From Leptothermofonsia sichuanensis E412 (GTDB taxonomy: Bacteria; Cyanobacteriota; Cyanobacteriia; Leptolyngbyales; Leptolyngbyaceae), in contig NZ_CP072600.1 in NCBI RefSeq assembly GCF_019891175.1, positions 3,658,001 to 3,722,000 on the forward strand: DNA of 64,000 nucleotides, read 5' to 3'. Below, one piece after another: positions 10,301 to 17,273 of the stretch (position 1 is its first letter; each line of letters begins with the position of its first letter). The notes under the pieces are model-generated. The model was given only the letters and a program-made list of their open reading frames with translations, had not been told where the DNA came from and made no database searches. Position numbers and translations under genes: made by a program.

Positions 10301-11637
10301 GGGGCAACAGTACTTTGCAGGCGACCGCAGAGGGGGATGGAGATGCAGGAAATTTAGCTGTTGTGACGCGCAGACTGGAAGCCGATCGCTCCCAAATCAG
10401 CGTCAGCAGTAAAGGCACTGGCAGAGCCGGAAATCTGATTGTGGTTGCCGATGGCATTGCCTTAAACGATCGCAGTGAGCTGCGGGCAGATACCAGCGCG
10501 GGCCGTGGTGGTAGCATCACTGTTTACGTGGGACCACCCCTACCCCTGACCGAAGGTCAGGTTTCCGCTCAGGCATTTTTCAAACAGGGACAGACTAATG
10601 CCAGCGGCAACACGATTGAAATTCGGGGGGGGAGCGTCATTTCCACCTCCACCATCAGCGGTCAAGCTGGACGGGTGCAGATCCAGGGAAACAACCTGGT
10701 GATTGAAGATGATGCCTGGAACCGCCAACCTGATCGCGATCGCAGCCGCATTACCAGCATCAGCCAGGGGTCAGGTAGTGCTGGTGAAATCGATATCAAA
10801 CTCAGTAATTTGCTGGCAAGTACGGGCGGAGTAATTTCCGCTTCCGCAGAGGCACCGGGCGGCAGTGGCGGCAACATAGACATCACGGCAAAATACGTCT
10901 TTTTGACCAACAGCAGCCTGATTCAAACTAATGTGGCAGAAGGCAGAGGCGATGGTGGAAACATTCGGATTCAGGTCGGTCGCCAGTTTATTGCCCTGCG
11001 GGACAGTGACATCCTGGCCAATGCTATTGATGGCAATGGTGGCAACATTCGGATCCAACCCGCCCCTGGCATTCGCAGTATTGGCTTCATCGCCGACCTG
11101 TTTGCTCCAGTGCAGCGAAATCCCGGCTCTCTAGAACGCTTCCGCAATAATGGCCAGGTCAATATCAACGCAGAATCCAACTTTGGCATCAGCGGTAATG
11201 TTGAAACCCCTGATTTCAGCTTCCTGGAAAACAACCTGACCGAACTGGCGAACCAACTTTCCAGTAGCGATCGCCTGGTTTCAGACCGCTGCATTGCCAC
11301 CCGCAACCAGTCCCAGGGCAGTTTCGTTGTCACCGGCACGGGCGGGTTACCCCTCTCTCCCTACGACAGTATCCGCGCCAGCTACCGCGCTAGTGGTGTT
11401 CAGACCATAGAAGGTGACCGGGCCGAGAAACCGATACCCGCGGCCACCCTCCAACCAGGCTGGAAAATAGGCCTGCCCATTCAGGAAGCCACGGGTATGA
11501 CCGTCACCCCTGACGGCAGGATTTTGTTAGGGACCACTGCCCAGCTTCAAGAAACCCAGGAAATCTGGAAATTCATCTGCAATCCCACCCCCCGCACCTC
11601 CCATTCTGGTAGGTTAATGGCAACCCACCCCCACTGA
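4390..11637 (+). CDS. Filamentous haemagglutinin-like exoprotein (TpsA type)
   Basis: A 2415-residue secreted protein. The signal peptide probably ends after SPAIA, just before QITPDTTLGAEGS. The TPS secretion domain follows at about residues 25-160, with the hallmark stretch NLFLLNPNGILFGADASLDV. The body is Gly/Ser/Asn-rich beta-helix sequence (GGGNI, GGSI repeats). It includes two 56-residue repeats (about 1078-1189) and five 54-residue repeats (about 1667-1936). A PPC-like domain (about 1435-1610; DGNDVDLYRILLAG, DFDTQLFLFDGNG) interrupts the helix. The C-terminus has the DRCIATRNQSQGSFVVTG and GLPLSPYD motifs common in cyanobacterial members. Such proteins are exported by a TpsB (FhaC/ShlB) pore, which is not in this window. 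Translation starts without a Shine-Dalgarno, behind tandem repeats. Adhesin or surface role is inferred. Confidence 0.9.
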   Translation: MSRPLPLLYLTSTLSLGCLCSPAIAQITPDTTLGAEGSTVVPNLVIRGVVSDRIDGGAVRGINLFHSFLEFNVGARRGAYFSNPAGVENILSRVTGDNPSNILGRLGVLGNANLFLLNPNGILFGADASLDVSGSFMASTASAIRLGETGLYSAREPQRSTLLSVQPDALFLNALANQRGDLHNQGNLAVPQEQRLTLLGGTVTSTGSLQAAGGTVQVLGDRVALLDNALVDVSSPLGGGTVRIGGDFQGKGALPRAIATYISPNATIRANGMTSAQPSNGGQIAVWSDTSTRVYGSLSARGGEAGGNGGLIETSSAGFLDISGANVDASASNGLAGTWLLDPRNVIITSTAPSSNGLFSGTNPDIFTPTGDDAVISTADILARLATGTNVTITTAPPTGVPDTGTQAGNITLASPLDFDGIGASRSLTLSAQNNIFIDAPIGDSNPQSADSLNLALFGDSDNTGGGSVFINGAIATGGGNLQAFGFSPLVQGISIAAPINTGGGSITMTGGTAGSTAVASWGIVSYFVDINSGGGAVNLNGFHFGDGTNVGGVALQGNLVTNGGSVAINGFSTTGFGIGHFNAGVIDSGGGSISFDGRSNGGDGISADRPINSGTGNISFSGFSSGAGGAGVRVGGNGGLTSSSGAITLIGTSTNANGAEGVVSAAPITSITGNITLFGFSNGSAGVRTSSLSSSGGSILLDGRSNGPGIFSRGVETGGIVNSGGGNIFFTGFSRNAEGIVNFNTVTSGGGNISFEGVSAGTGGFARGIATVGAVVSNGGNIAFTGTGAEYGIASFFSPIDAGGGDFQLTSDGFLALFNSDLSRDTPPGGQPGVIAITADSILLSNVQIRASTSGAEDGTSVVLNARQGSVTIDGNSSITTTVNPGAAGSGGNIIIQGGAITNLGTLTAGTQGSGNSGEISLWATGPIDLSGTISTSVAAGATGNAGQIFINGGSINSRGTLAATTAGAGRGGTIRLFSSGAIDIAGNIETTTSSANPSGTGGSIFIRGNSIRNNATLNASTFGAANGGDVGLSATGEINLDSGSAINTDVGSFGNPFVSGAGGSISITSDTGAVNLDGNISTATYSSDPSGTGGRILIAGGSITSNAALNASTFRAAAGGEVRFSATGAVELDGNISTATYSFNPSGTGGNILIEGGSIISNAALNASTFGAAAGGSVRLSATGAVNLGIASTISTDVGSLATGAGGSISISGDSVLAQGATVSASTSSASKDGIGGDIDIRTRNFSVLDGAVFTTTTDGTAAGGSIRVGRAISDDGTITTNAENVDILNGGQLVATTTRGGNAGSIAVGATRINIAGFSNPQNSNQILVSGGAPSGLFTTSRGTGKAGNVSLLGGQIRLSDRALISASPQSSGQSGDIQLDVESLLLERGARIETSTTGNTRAGSITVNATNTVTLTGQNTGLFASTQDPLASTTTVTEIGDAGQLLETAQDLSLSGAGTVTSFLISGTLADGNDVDLYRILLAGNEPFSATTLGGADFDTQLFLFDGNGIGVIANDDSEFTLQSTLRPEALGIPTPGGIYFLAISQFNNDPVSQAGAIFDFVQQPNGTFEQLPVGPGASLPLSGWNNSGFGSGGNYTITLTGVVLPAELQNTDRVAAGGGNITINTGNLTITESARVSSSSEGQGKAGDVTVRATTSIDLNNSRIEATATGQGDAGLLSIVTGNLTAVNNSIIAASSVDGDGGDLTITSAAINLDNSRIEATATGQGDAGLLSIVTGNLTAVNNSAIAASSVDGDGGDLTITSAAINLDNSRIEATATGQGDAGLLSISTGNLTAANNSAIAASSVDGDGGDLTIAASNINLNQSRIEATATGQGNAGLLNISAANLAASSGSSISASAFNGKGGDLSIATTSINLDNSRIEATATGLGNSGLLTIFTRDLTLNNNSRVSVSTRDGRGGEKTGAIGIDIDNRRFVFGNVETIPSLFTFDTNQSGNLLIQATNSVRLRGNSTLQATAEGDGDAGNLAVVTRRLEADRSQISVSSKGTGRAGNLIVVADGIALNDRSELRADTSAGRGGSITVYVGPPLPLTEGQVSAQAFFKQGQTNASGNTIEIRGGSVISTSTISGQAGRVQIQGNNLVIEDDAWNRQPDRDRSRITSISQGSGSAGEIDIKLSNLLASTGGVISASAEAPGGSGGNIDITAKYVFLTNSSLIQTNVAEGRGDGGNIRIQVGRQFIALRDSDILANAIDGNGGNIRIQPAPGIRSIGFIADLFAPVQRNPGSLERFRNNGQVNINAESNFGISGNVETPDFSFLENNLTELANQLSSSDRLVSDRCIATRNQSQGSFVVTGTGGLPLSPYDSIRASYRASGVQTIEGDRAEKPIPAATLQPGWKIGLPIQEATGMTVTPDGRILLGTTAQLQETQEIWKFICNPTPRTSHSGRLMATHPH
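7621..7956 (+). repeat. Two 168-bp tandem repeats in the exoprotein gene
   Basis: Units start at 7621 and 7789 and are nearly identical over about 130 bases. They encode two 56-residue beta-helix rungs (LDGNISTATYS, then PSGTGG and NAALNASTF). A diverged relative lies at about 7380-7470. Confidence 0.85.
9388..10197 (+). repeat. Five 162-bp tandem repeats in the exoprotein gene
   Basis: Units begin at 9388, 9550, 9712, 9874 and 10036, each exactly 162 bases apart. Each encodes 54 residues starting SRIEATATG. The first three are almost identical in DNA; the last two are diverged. This points to recent unit duplication or gene conversion. Confidence 0.92.
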
Positions 11638-11641
11638 ACGA

Positions 11642-11690
11642 TTCACACCTCACACCTCACACCTCACAATTCACAACTCACAACTATCCC
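11642..11690. repeat. TCACACC-type heptamer repeat before the cyclase gene
   Basis: Repeats of TCACACC grading to TCACAAC fill most of the 67 bases between the exoprotein stop and the cyclase ATG. No Shine-Dalgarno is present. Confidence 0.8.
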
Positions 11691-11704
11691 CTCTCCCCCG
11701 CCCC

Positions 11705-13669
11705 ATGCCCCTCCCCTCTCTCCTCGCCAAAATTGCCCCCTGGAAAACAGTGGGAAAACAAATTTGGGATTGGCGTGGGTTATGGATCACTGCCCCTATG
11801 GTTGCTGGGTTCGTAATTGCGGTGCGGTTCACAGGCTTGCTGCAAACCTTTGAGTGGGCAGTTTTGGACGAGTTCTTTCGCCGCCGTCCACCCGAACCAA
11901 CAGATTCAACCATTCTGATTGTAGGAATTGGGGAGGGTGACATCCGCACATTACAGCAGTGGCCCATTAGCGATGCCGTGCTGGCAGAGGCGTTAACCAA
12001 AATTAAGCAGCATCAACCCAGTGCCATTGGACTGGATCTGTACCGAGATCTCCCGGTCGGCACAGGGTATGAAGCTTTAGCTCAAATCTTTCAGTCAACC
12101 CCCAATCTGATCGGCATCGAAAAAGCGATTGGCAACCGTGACGACCCCCCGATCGCCCCACCTTCCGCCTTAAAAAAACTGGACCAGGTTGCTTCCAATG
12201 ACATCGTGCCCGATGCCGATGGCAAAATTCGGCGCGGCTTACTGGTTCTGGAAACCGCCAATGGGGAAGTCATGGAAAGCCTGGGGCTGCGGCTTGCCCT
12301 CTTCTACCTGCACAACCAGGGAGTCAATCCTGATCCAGAGGAACCCTATCTCAAGTTGGGACAAACTACCTTTGTCCCCTTCCGCGCCAATGATGGTCCC
12401 TACGTCCGAGCCGATGATGGAGGGCAGCAAATTTTGTTGAACTACCGGAGATCCGCTCGCAGTTTCCAGACCGTTTCCTTATCAGATCTTCTGGCGGGAA
12501 CAGTATCCCCCGATTTGATCCGCGATCGCATCGTCCTTATTGGAGCAACCGCTTCCAGTTCCAATGACTTCTTCTATACCCCCTACAGTAGTGGTTGGAG
12601 CAGCACCCCTGAACGTATGGCAGGGGTTGAAATTCAGGCAACCATCGCCAGCCAGATCATCCACTCCGCTCTATTCGGGCGACCCCTGATCCGGGTCTGG
12701 GCAGAGCCGCTGGAATGGGCATGGATTCTACTCTGGTCAGGGATCGGGGCAGCCGCGGGTTGGGCTGGTCGCAACACCCGCTGGACTCCCCTGATGATGT
12801 TGGTAGCCGTGGGTGGGTTGGGAATCGGGTGTTTTCTGGTGTTCTTGCAGGGATGGTGGATTCCGGTGCTGCCCCCGGCCATGGGAATGATGATTTCTAT
12901 CGTGGCCGTCACCCGCTACATTGCTGATATCGAGCGCAAAGACCGCCAGATTGTGATGAACCTGTTTGGGCGGCATGTGACTCCGGAGGTTGCTGATGCG
13001 ATCTGGCGCGATCGCCACCAGATTCTAACCGCCGGTCGGGTGGAGGGACAACAGATCACCGCAACCGTCATGTTTACCGATATCAAAGATTTTTCTCGAA
13101 TCGCAGAGCAGACTGAACCCAAAGCCCTCATGGTCTGGTTGAACGAATATATGGAAGCCATGACCCAACTGGTTCTGGAACATGGTGGCATTGTGGACAA
13201 ATTTATTGGAGATTCCGTCATGGCAATTTTTGGGGTACCCATTCCCAGTACCACCGAAGCGGCGATCGCCAGGGATGCCCAAAACGCAGTTCGTTGCTCA
13301 ATTGCCATGGCAGCCCGACTGGACAGTTTGAACCAACAATGGCAGGCAAACAACCGCCCAACTGTCCGTATTCGAATTGGCATCTCCACTGGCACGGTCG
13401 TCATTGGCAGTGTGGGGAGTGCCCAAAGACTTGACTACACCACCATTGGCGATAGTGTTAACGTCGCATCTCGCCTGGAAAGCTATGACAGATCGAGTGA
13501 ACCTAACCCCTGCCGGATATTAGTCAACGAAACCACCTATTTACTCACCCAGGGATGTTGCCAGGCACACCTCATCGGCAGCGTCACCCTGAGAGGACGG
13601 GAACAGCCCGTCAAGGTTTACCAGATCCTACTCTCCCCAGATCCAGTCGATAAATCAAAGGATCAATGA
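11705..13669 (+). CDS. CHASE2 domain adenylate cyclase
   Basis: A 654-residue membrane cyclase. A membrane segment at about residues 32-50 is followed by an extracytoplasmic CHASE2 sensor domain (about 50-330; PTDSTILIVGIGEGDIRTLQ, PSAIGLDLYRDLP). Then come three membrane helices (about 335-405) and a class III cyclase domain (about 430-645). The metal-binding aspartates are Asp459 (MFTDIKDF) and Asp503 (KFIGDSVMAIFG). Lys499 and the Thr pair in DYTTIGDSVN fit the Lys/Thr purine-selecting set of cyanobacterial adenylate cyclases, so cAMP rather than cGMP is likely. It starts 67 bases after the exoprotein stop, across a heptamer repeat, and may be co-transcribed with it. The signal sensed is unknown. 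Confidence 0.9.
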   Translation: MPLPSLLAKIAPWKTVGKQIWDWRGLWITAPMVAGFVIAVRFTGLLQTFEWAVLDEFFRRRPPEPTDSTILIVGIGEGDIRTLQQWPISDAVLAEALTKIKQHQPSAIGLDLYRDLPVGTGYEALAQIFQSTPNLIGIEKAIGNRDDPPIAPPSALKKLDQVASNDIVPDADGKIRRGLLVLETANGEVMESLGLRLALFYLHNQGVNPDPEEPYLKLGQTTFVPFRANDGPYVRADDGGQQILLNYRRSARSFQTVSLSDLLAGTVSPDLIRDRIVLIGATASSSNDFFYTPYSSGWSSTPERMAGVEIQATIASQIIHSALFGRPLIRVWAEPLEWAWILLWSGIGAAAGWAGRNTRWTPLMMLVAVGGLGIGCFLVFLQGWWIPVLPPAMGMMISIVAVTRYIADIERKDRQIVMNLFGRHVTPEVADAIWRDRHQILTAGRVEGQQITATVMFTDIKDFSRIAEQTEPKALMVWLNEYMEAMTQLVLEHGGIVDKFIGDSVMAIFGVPIPSTTEAAIARDAQNAVRCSIAMAARLDSLNQQWQANNRPTVRIRIGISTGTVVIGSVGSAQRLDYTTIGDSVNVASRLESYDRSSEPNPCRILVNETTYLLTQGCCQAHLIGSVTLRGREQPVKVYQILLSPDPVDKSKDQ

Positions 13670-13977
13670 AGTTGCTGTTAATCTCTCTCCAGCTTCACTA
13701 TAAACCCTGAAGCGTGTAAGAAAATTAATACAATCATCTGGAAACAGAATTTAGAGTATGTAGTAGTAGTTAGTCACTTACCCGCCAGTTTCCATCACTG
13801 TTTCAGCCATGTAGGGGCGATCGCCATCCAGGTCAGGACAGATTAGAAAGCTCAAAGCCTGATCCCGTCATCCTTCCTTCCCCATATCCCATACCCTGTC
13901 CCCTGCTATATCTCTTCACGGTTCTAATTCCCACCAGCGCTGCTCATACACTCCTTATTTGTACCTAGAGAAAAGCT
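13670..13977. other. 308-bp gap before the DUF928 gene
   Basis: It holds one HIP1 site and a reverse copy of a short dispersed motif (13824-13846). No clear terminator, RNA gene or coding sequence was seen. Confidence 0.5.
13824..13846 (-). repeat. Short dispersed motif family D, copy 3
   Basis: Read on the minus strand it contains GTCCTGACCTGGATGG, identical over 16 bases to the copy at 53718-53764 and similar to the copy at 31845-31890. Confidence 0.6.
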
Positions 13978-14760
13978 ATGACTACCCCTCGCTTCAACCT
14001 GACCGTTGCAACCGGAATCGCATCTTCTCTCCTGTGCCAGCAAATCCTCGGGTTCAGTGGTCCCCTGCCCGGATTCAGTGGTATGTTAACGTCCGTTGGG
14101 TTGGGTTCTTCTGCCCTGGCAGCTCCCCGGTACACGCCCCGCACAGACAATGGAAAGGCTCCCAAGCGAACGGTTGGGACGGGTTCACGCGGATGCGTGG
14201 AGGTTGGTGGTACCCCAACAGGAACCCTATCTCTGCTGGTACCGAATGAGCAGATTGGGTACACCACCGCCAGTCATCCCACTTTTTTCTGGCACCTCTC
14301 CAGTGAGATTCCAGTTCCAATGGTGTTCTCACTGGTCGAAATCAATAATCCTGTAACGATTTTTGAGCAAGAGATTTCCCAATCTAAAGCAGGCATCAAT
14401 AAAGTTCAATTACCTGAAGACAAGCCACCGCTGGAGCCAGGGAAAAAATATCGCTGGAATGTGGCACTGGTTTGTAATCCCCAGCGCCGCTCGGCGGATG
14501 TAATTGCTCAGGCAAATATCCAGCGAGAGTCTGTCTCTGCTGATCTGGAGAAGAGGCTGGCCGCTGCCTCGTCAGCAGTCAAAAAAGCTGAAATCTATGC
14601 AGCTCAGGGTTTCTGGTATGACGCCCTGAGTATGCTGGCGATCGCCGATTCTGAACCTGATCAGGAAGCCATCTGGCAAGACGGCCTTGCGCTGCTGAAG
14701 CAGGTGGGTCTGGCAAATGTAGTCAAGCAAGAACAACAACGTTTGCAATCCAATCGATAG
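13978..14760 (+). CDS. DUF928 domain secreted protein
   Basis: A 260-residue protein with a long hydrophobic N-terminus ending near SSALAAP, which looks like a Sec signal peptide. The body matches the cyanobacterial DUF928 family: TGSRGCVEVG, then LVPNEQIGYTTASHPTFFWH, a central KYRWNVALVCNPQRRSADV, and a C-terminal helical part with EIYAAQGFWYDAL and WQDGLALLKQVGL. The function of DUF928 is unknown. It lies downstream of the CHASE2-cyclase in the same direction. From general knowledge, DUF928 genes often neighbour CHASE2, CHAT and haemagglutinin genes in cyanobacteria, which fits this order. A periplasmic or outer-membrane partner role is inferred. Confidence 0.85.
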   Translation: MTTPRFNLTVATGIASSLLCQQILGFSGPLPGFSGMLTSVGLGSSALAAPRYTPRTDNGKAPKRTVGTGSRGCVEVGGTPTGTLSLLVPNEQIGYTTASHPTFFWHLSSEIPVPMVFSLVEINNPVTIFEQEISQSKAGINKVQLPEDKPPLEPGKKYRWNVALVCNPQRRSADVIAQANIQRESVSADLEKRLAAASSAVKKAEIYAAQGFWYDALSMLAIADSEPDQEAIWQDGLALLKQVGLANVVKQEQQRLQSNR

Positions 14761-14890
14761 GAGACGTGTTCAGGTTCAACATCGCATTTCCCTCCAAATG
14801 CTCTTTACCAGGGTAGTTGAATTCATCAACGATTCACCAACTACTATAGAACCAGGTATCCATACTCCTTTTTCTACCTGTCGATGGCTT

Positions 14891-15571
14891 ATGGTGTTGC
14901 AGCAACCTGCCTATTCCCTCCCGATTCCTCCCTTAGAAAGTGGCGATCGCCTGACTCGCACCGAGTTTGAGCGTCGCTACGAGGCAACCCCAGAAACATT
15001 CAAGGCCGAATTGATTGAAGGAGTGGTTTACGTGGCATCCCCCGTTCGAGTCTTTCACGGTACACCCCATGCAGCTTTGATCACCTGGTTAGGAGTTTAC
15101 TGGACAGCAACTCCTGGCGTTGCAGTTGCTGATAACACCACAACCCGATTGGATTTAGACAACGAACCTCAACCGGATGCCCTGCTGCGGATTGAAGTGG
15201 GAGGCACTTCGACTATCAGTGAGGATGGCTACATTGAAGGAGCACCGGAACTGGTCGCAGAAATTGCCACCAGCAGTGCATCGATCGACCTGGGAGCCAA
15301 GCAAAATGCCTATCGCCGCAATGGCGTGCAGGAATATCTGGTGTGGCAAACCTTTGAAAATCGTTTCAGTTGGTTCCGGTTGCAGGCGGAGGAATTTGTC
15401 TTAGTTGAATCAGACACAGATGGCATGATTCGCAGCACCGTGTTTCCAGGGTTGTGGTTGAATGTGCCAGCCTTATTAGAGGACCGGATGATTGAGGTGT
15501 TGAATGGGGTGCAGGCAGGGATTGCTGACCCGGCGCATCAGGCATTTGTGCAGAAGTTGGCAGGACGATAG
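14891..15571 (+). CDS. Uma2 family (DUF820) putative restriction endonuclease
   Basis: A PD-(D/E)XK-fold protein of about 226 residues from the ATG at 14891 (MVLQQPAYSLPIPP), where the family usually begins. The frame is open upstream to 14798, but those extra residues do not resemble the family. Family features seen are RLTRTEFERRYEA, AELIEGVVYVAS, HGTPHAALITWLG, EPQPDALLRI, a core GAPELVAEIATSSASID, and AYRRNGVQEYLVW. The Asp in QPDALL, the Glu in LVAEI and the conserved Lys in LGAKQNAY fit the nuclease core. Uma2 genes are highly multiplied in cyanobacteria, and their targets are mostly unknown. Confidence 0.88.
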   Translation: MVLQQPAYSLPIPPLESGDRLTRTEFERRYEATPETFKAELIEGVVYVASPVRVFHGTPHAALITWLGVYWTATPGVAVADNTTTRLDLDNEPQPDALLRIEVGGTSTISEDGYIEGAPELVAEIATSSASIDLGAKQNAYRRNGVQEYLVWQTFENRFSWFRLQAEEFVLVESDTDGMIRSTVFPGLWLNVPALLEDRMIEVLNGVQAGIADPAHQAFVQKLAGR

Positions 15572-15602
15572 CGCTTTGCACCCTCCAGAGGGCGATCGCA
15601 TC

Positions 15603-15776
15603 TTCAATTCATTTAACCCCTTTCACTTCGCCCCATTCGGCGGTCTACCCACTCGCATTCTCTATCTGTTTGTGGGTCTGGCACCACTGACTCTGTTCAC
15701 AACGAGTTTTGTAATGTGCTGGTGTCACCGAAAGTGGGGTAAAGGCGTTGCTGAAAAGCAATATGAATCGAAATGA
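15603..15776 (+). pseudogene. C-terminal remnant of a PepSY-associated membrane protein
   Basis: The reading frame encodes FHFAPFGGLPTRILYLFV followed by GLAPLTLFTTSFVMCW and a basic tail. This resembles the last transmembrane helix of PepSY-associated TM proteins (often linked to iron uptake). No start or upstream domain is present, so it is a 3' fragment left by deletion or insertion. The match is by recognition only. Confidence 0.45.
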
Positions 15777-16055
15777 AGTTTCGAGCATATAGCACCCTTT
15801 TCATATCCAGAATCAGCAACTCCCGGAGTAAAAAAGTGATGGGATAAGGCAGTGGACTGGTGCATTGCGGCAGAAGTCTTTCACCACAAAGGCACGAATG
15901 GACACAACGTTTCTTAAAGCCTATCTGAAAAATTCCTCAGTCTGGGTTTGAGCTTTGTCCATTGGGGCTTTTCGGATAGACTTTTAGTATGCTTTATGTC
16001 TTTGCGTCTTTGTGGTTCAACCTGAAACTGGCGGGTTATTCTTGGCAACCTCCAC
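15777..16055. other. Gene-free DNA between the PepSY remnant and IS630
   Basis: Apart from the nested family B/C repeat at 15889-16019 nothing was recognised. Together with the remnant it forms a non-coding patch of nearly 500 bases. Confidence 0.5.
15889..16019. repeat. Family B 70-bp palindrome nested in a family C inverted repeat
   Basis: Inner element at 15916-15985: AAAGCCTATCTGAAAA pairs with TTTTCGGATAGACTTTT around a conserved loop. Outer arms: CACCACAAAGGCAC at the left and GTCTTTGTGGTT at the right. Copies of the inner element occur at 22043-22112 and 31564-31633, each exactly 70 bases long. Confidence 0.8.
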
Positions 16056-17273
16056 TAGTAGCTTGTCAAGAAAGAATTGAGGGATAGAGTCGCTTAAGTT
16101 TGATGCGAGCATCTTCAGTCGTAAATTGCCAATCAATGGTGCGAGATTGATCATTTCTGCGTTCTTCCCAAGCAGCAATTTCCCGTTTCAACGTATCTTG
16201 ATCTGGGATGCGACGATCCAAGCACTGACGGGCTAAAACACTGAGTTCAATTTCTGCCATGTTAAGCCAACTGCCATGTTTTGGTGTGTAATGAATCTCT
16301 AATTTGTCTAGAATCCGCTTGGCTTCTTGAGGTGCAAACGTCTCATACAAGGCAGATGGGTCATGAATATTGAGTTGGTCATGCACGATGGTAATCCATT
16401 CGGCATCGGGGTAACGCACATCCACCAGATATTTCATTTGTTTGGCATAGTCTTGTTTGGTGCGCCGTTCAGTGACTTCTACATGCCGCCATCCAGCTAA
16501 GGGTTCAGAAATCATGAAGAGATTACAGACCCCATTGCGTTCATATTCATAGTCATAGCGCTTCGGTTGACCGGGTTGGGGGGAGGGGAACTTGCGTTTC
16601 GAGGACTAATTGTTTGCTGGTTTCATCGAAACAAACGACCGGGTAGCGCGGGTCATAAGGGCGTGTATAAACGCTCAAAACATCTTCCATGTAGTAAACA
16701 AACTCGCCATTGGACTTCGGCGGAATTACCCAGCATTCCTGCAACCAGGGTTTGAGTTCGTTTTTTTCAGCGTTTGCCGCACGGTTTCATGCGAAATGCT
16801 CTCTACATATCCCAACTCAACCAGTTGGTCTGCTAACAGGCGAACGCTCCATTTCCCTTGTCCTTCAGGAGTCTCGGCACACGCCAGCGCAATCAAATGC
16901 GCTTCTTGTTCGCCATCGAGTAAGCGGGGCTTGGTTCGACTTGGAGTTTGACGCCCTAAGGCAGCCTCTAAACTCTGTGCAACAAAGCGTTGCCGGACTC
17001 GTTCAATCGTAGATACGCTAATATCGAGTGCATCACTGATATCTTGATCCCGCCAACCGCCGCCTTCCTGGTTGATGTCAGCTTTCAGCAAAATTCGAGC
17101 ATGATTGAGTTTATAAACGGATGTTTTTCCGGTTGTTGTCAGACTTTCTAAAGTCTCCCGCTCTTCACAGCTAAGGGCTACGATGTATCTCTTTTGGGGC
17201 ATGGTTGGTAAGAGGTATCTGCCTCTCCATTCTCCCCTAATCTATCCATCAAAACAAAGTTGACAGACTACTA
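16056..17273. mobile_element. IS630 family insertion sequence
   Basis: About 1.2 kb. The ends are imperfect inverted repeats: TAGTAGCTTGTCAA at the left and, read inward from the right, TAGTAGTCTGTCAA. Weaker similarity continues to about 35 bases. The TA at each tip fits the TA target of the IS630/Tc1 group. It carries one leftward transposase frame with two frameshifts. The right end abuts, and supplies the last stop-codon base of, the Rpn-type gene. Confidence 0.8.
16066..17202 (-). pseudogene. IS630 transposase, split by two -1 frameshifts
   Basis: Three segments together make a full DDE transposase. Segment 1 (17202 to about 16760) is the helix-turn-helix part (DQDISDALDISVSTIERVRQ). 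Segment 2 (to about 16573) carries the first Asp in VVCFDETSKQLV. Segment 3 (to 16066) carries the second Asp in IVHDQLNIH and the Glu in GSWLNMAEIELSVLARQ. The first shift is at a run of seven A in the mRNA (16761-16767), the second at a run of six C near 16577-16583; both need a -1 move. The A7 site could be programmed or transcriptional slippage, since some IS630 elements are known to frameshift. The second suggests decay or a sequencing error. The stop codon lies inside the left inverted repeat. Confidence 0.82.
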
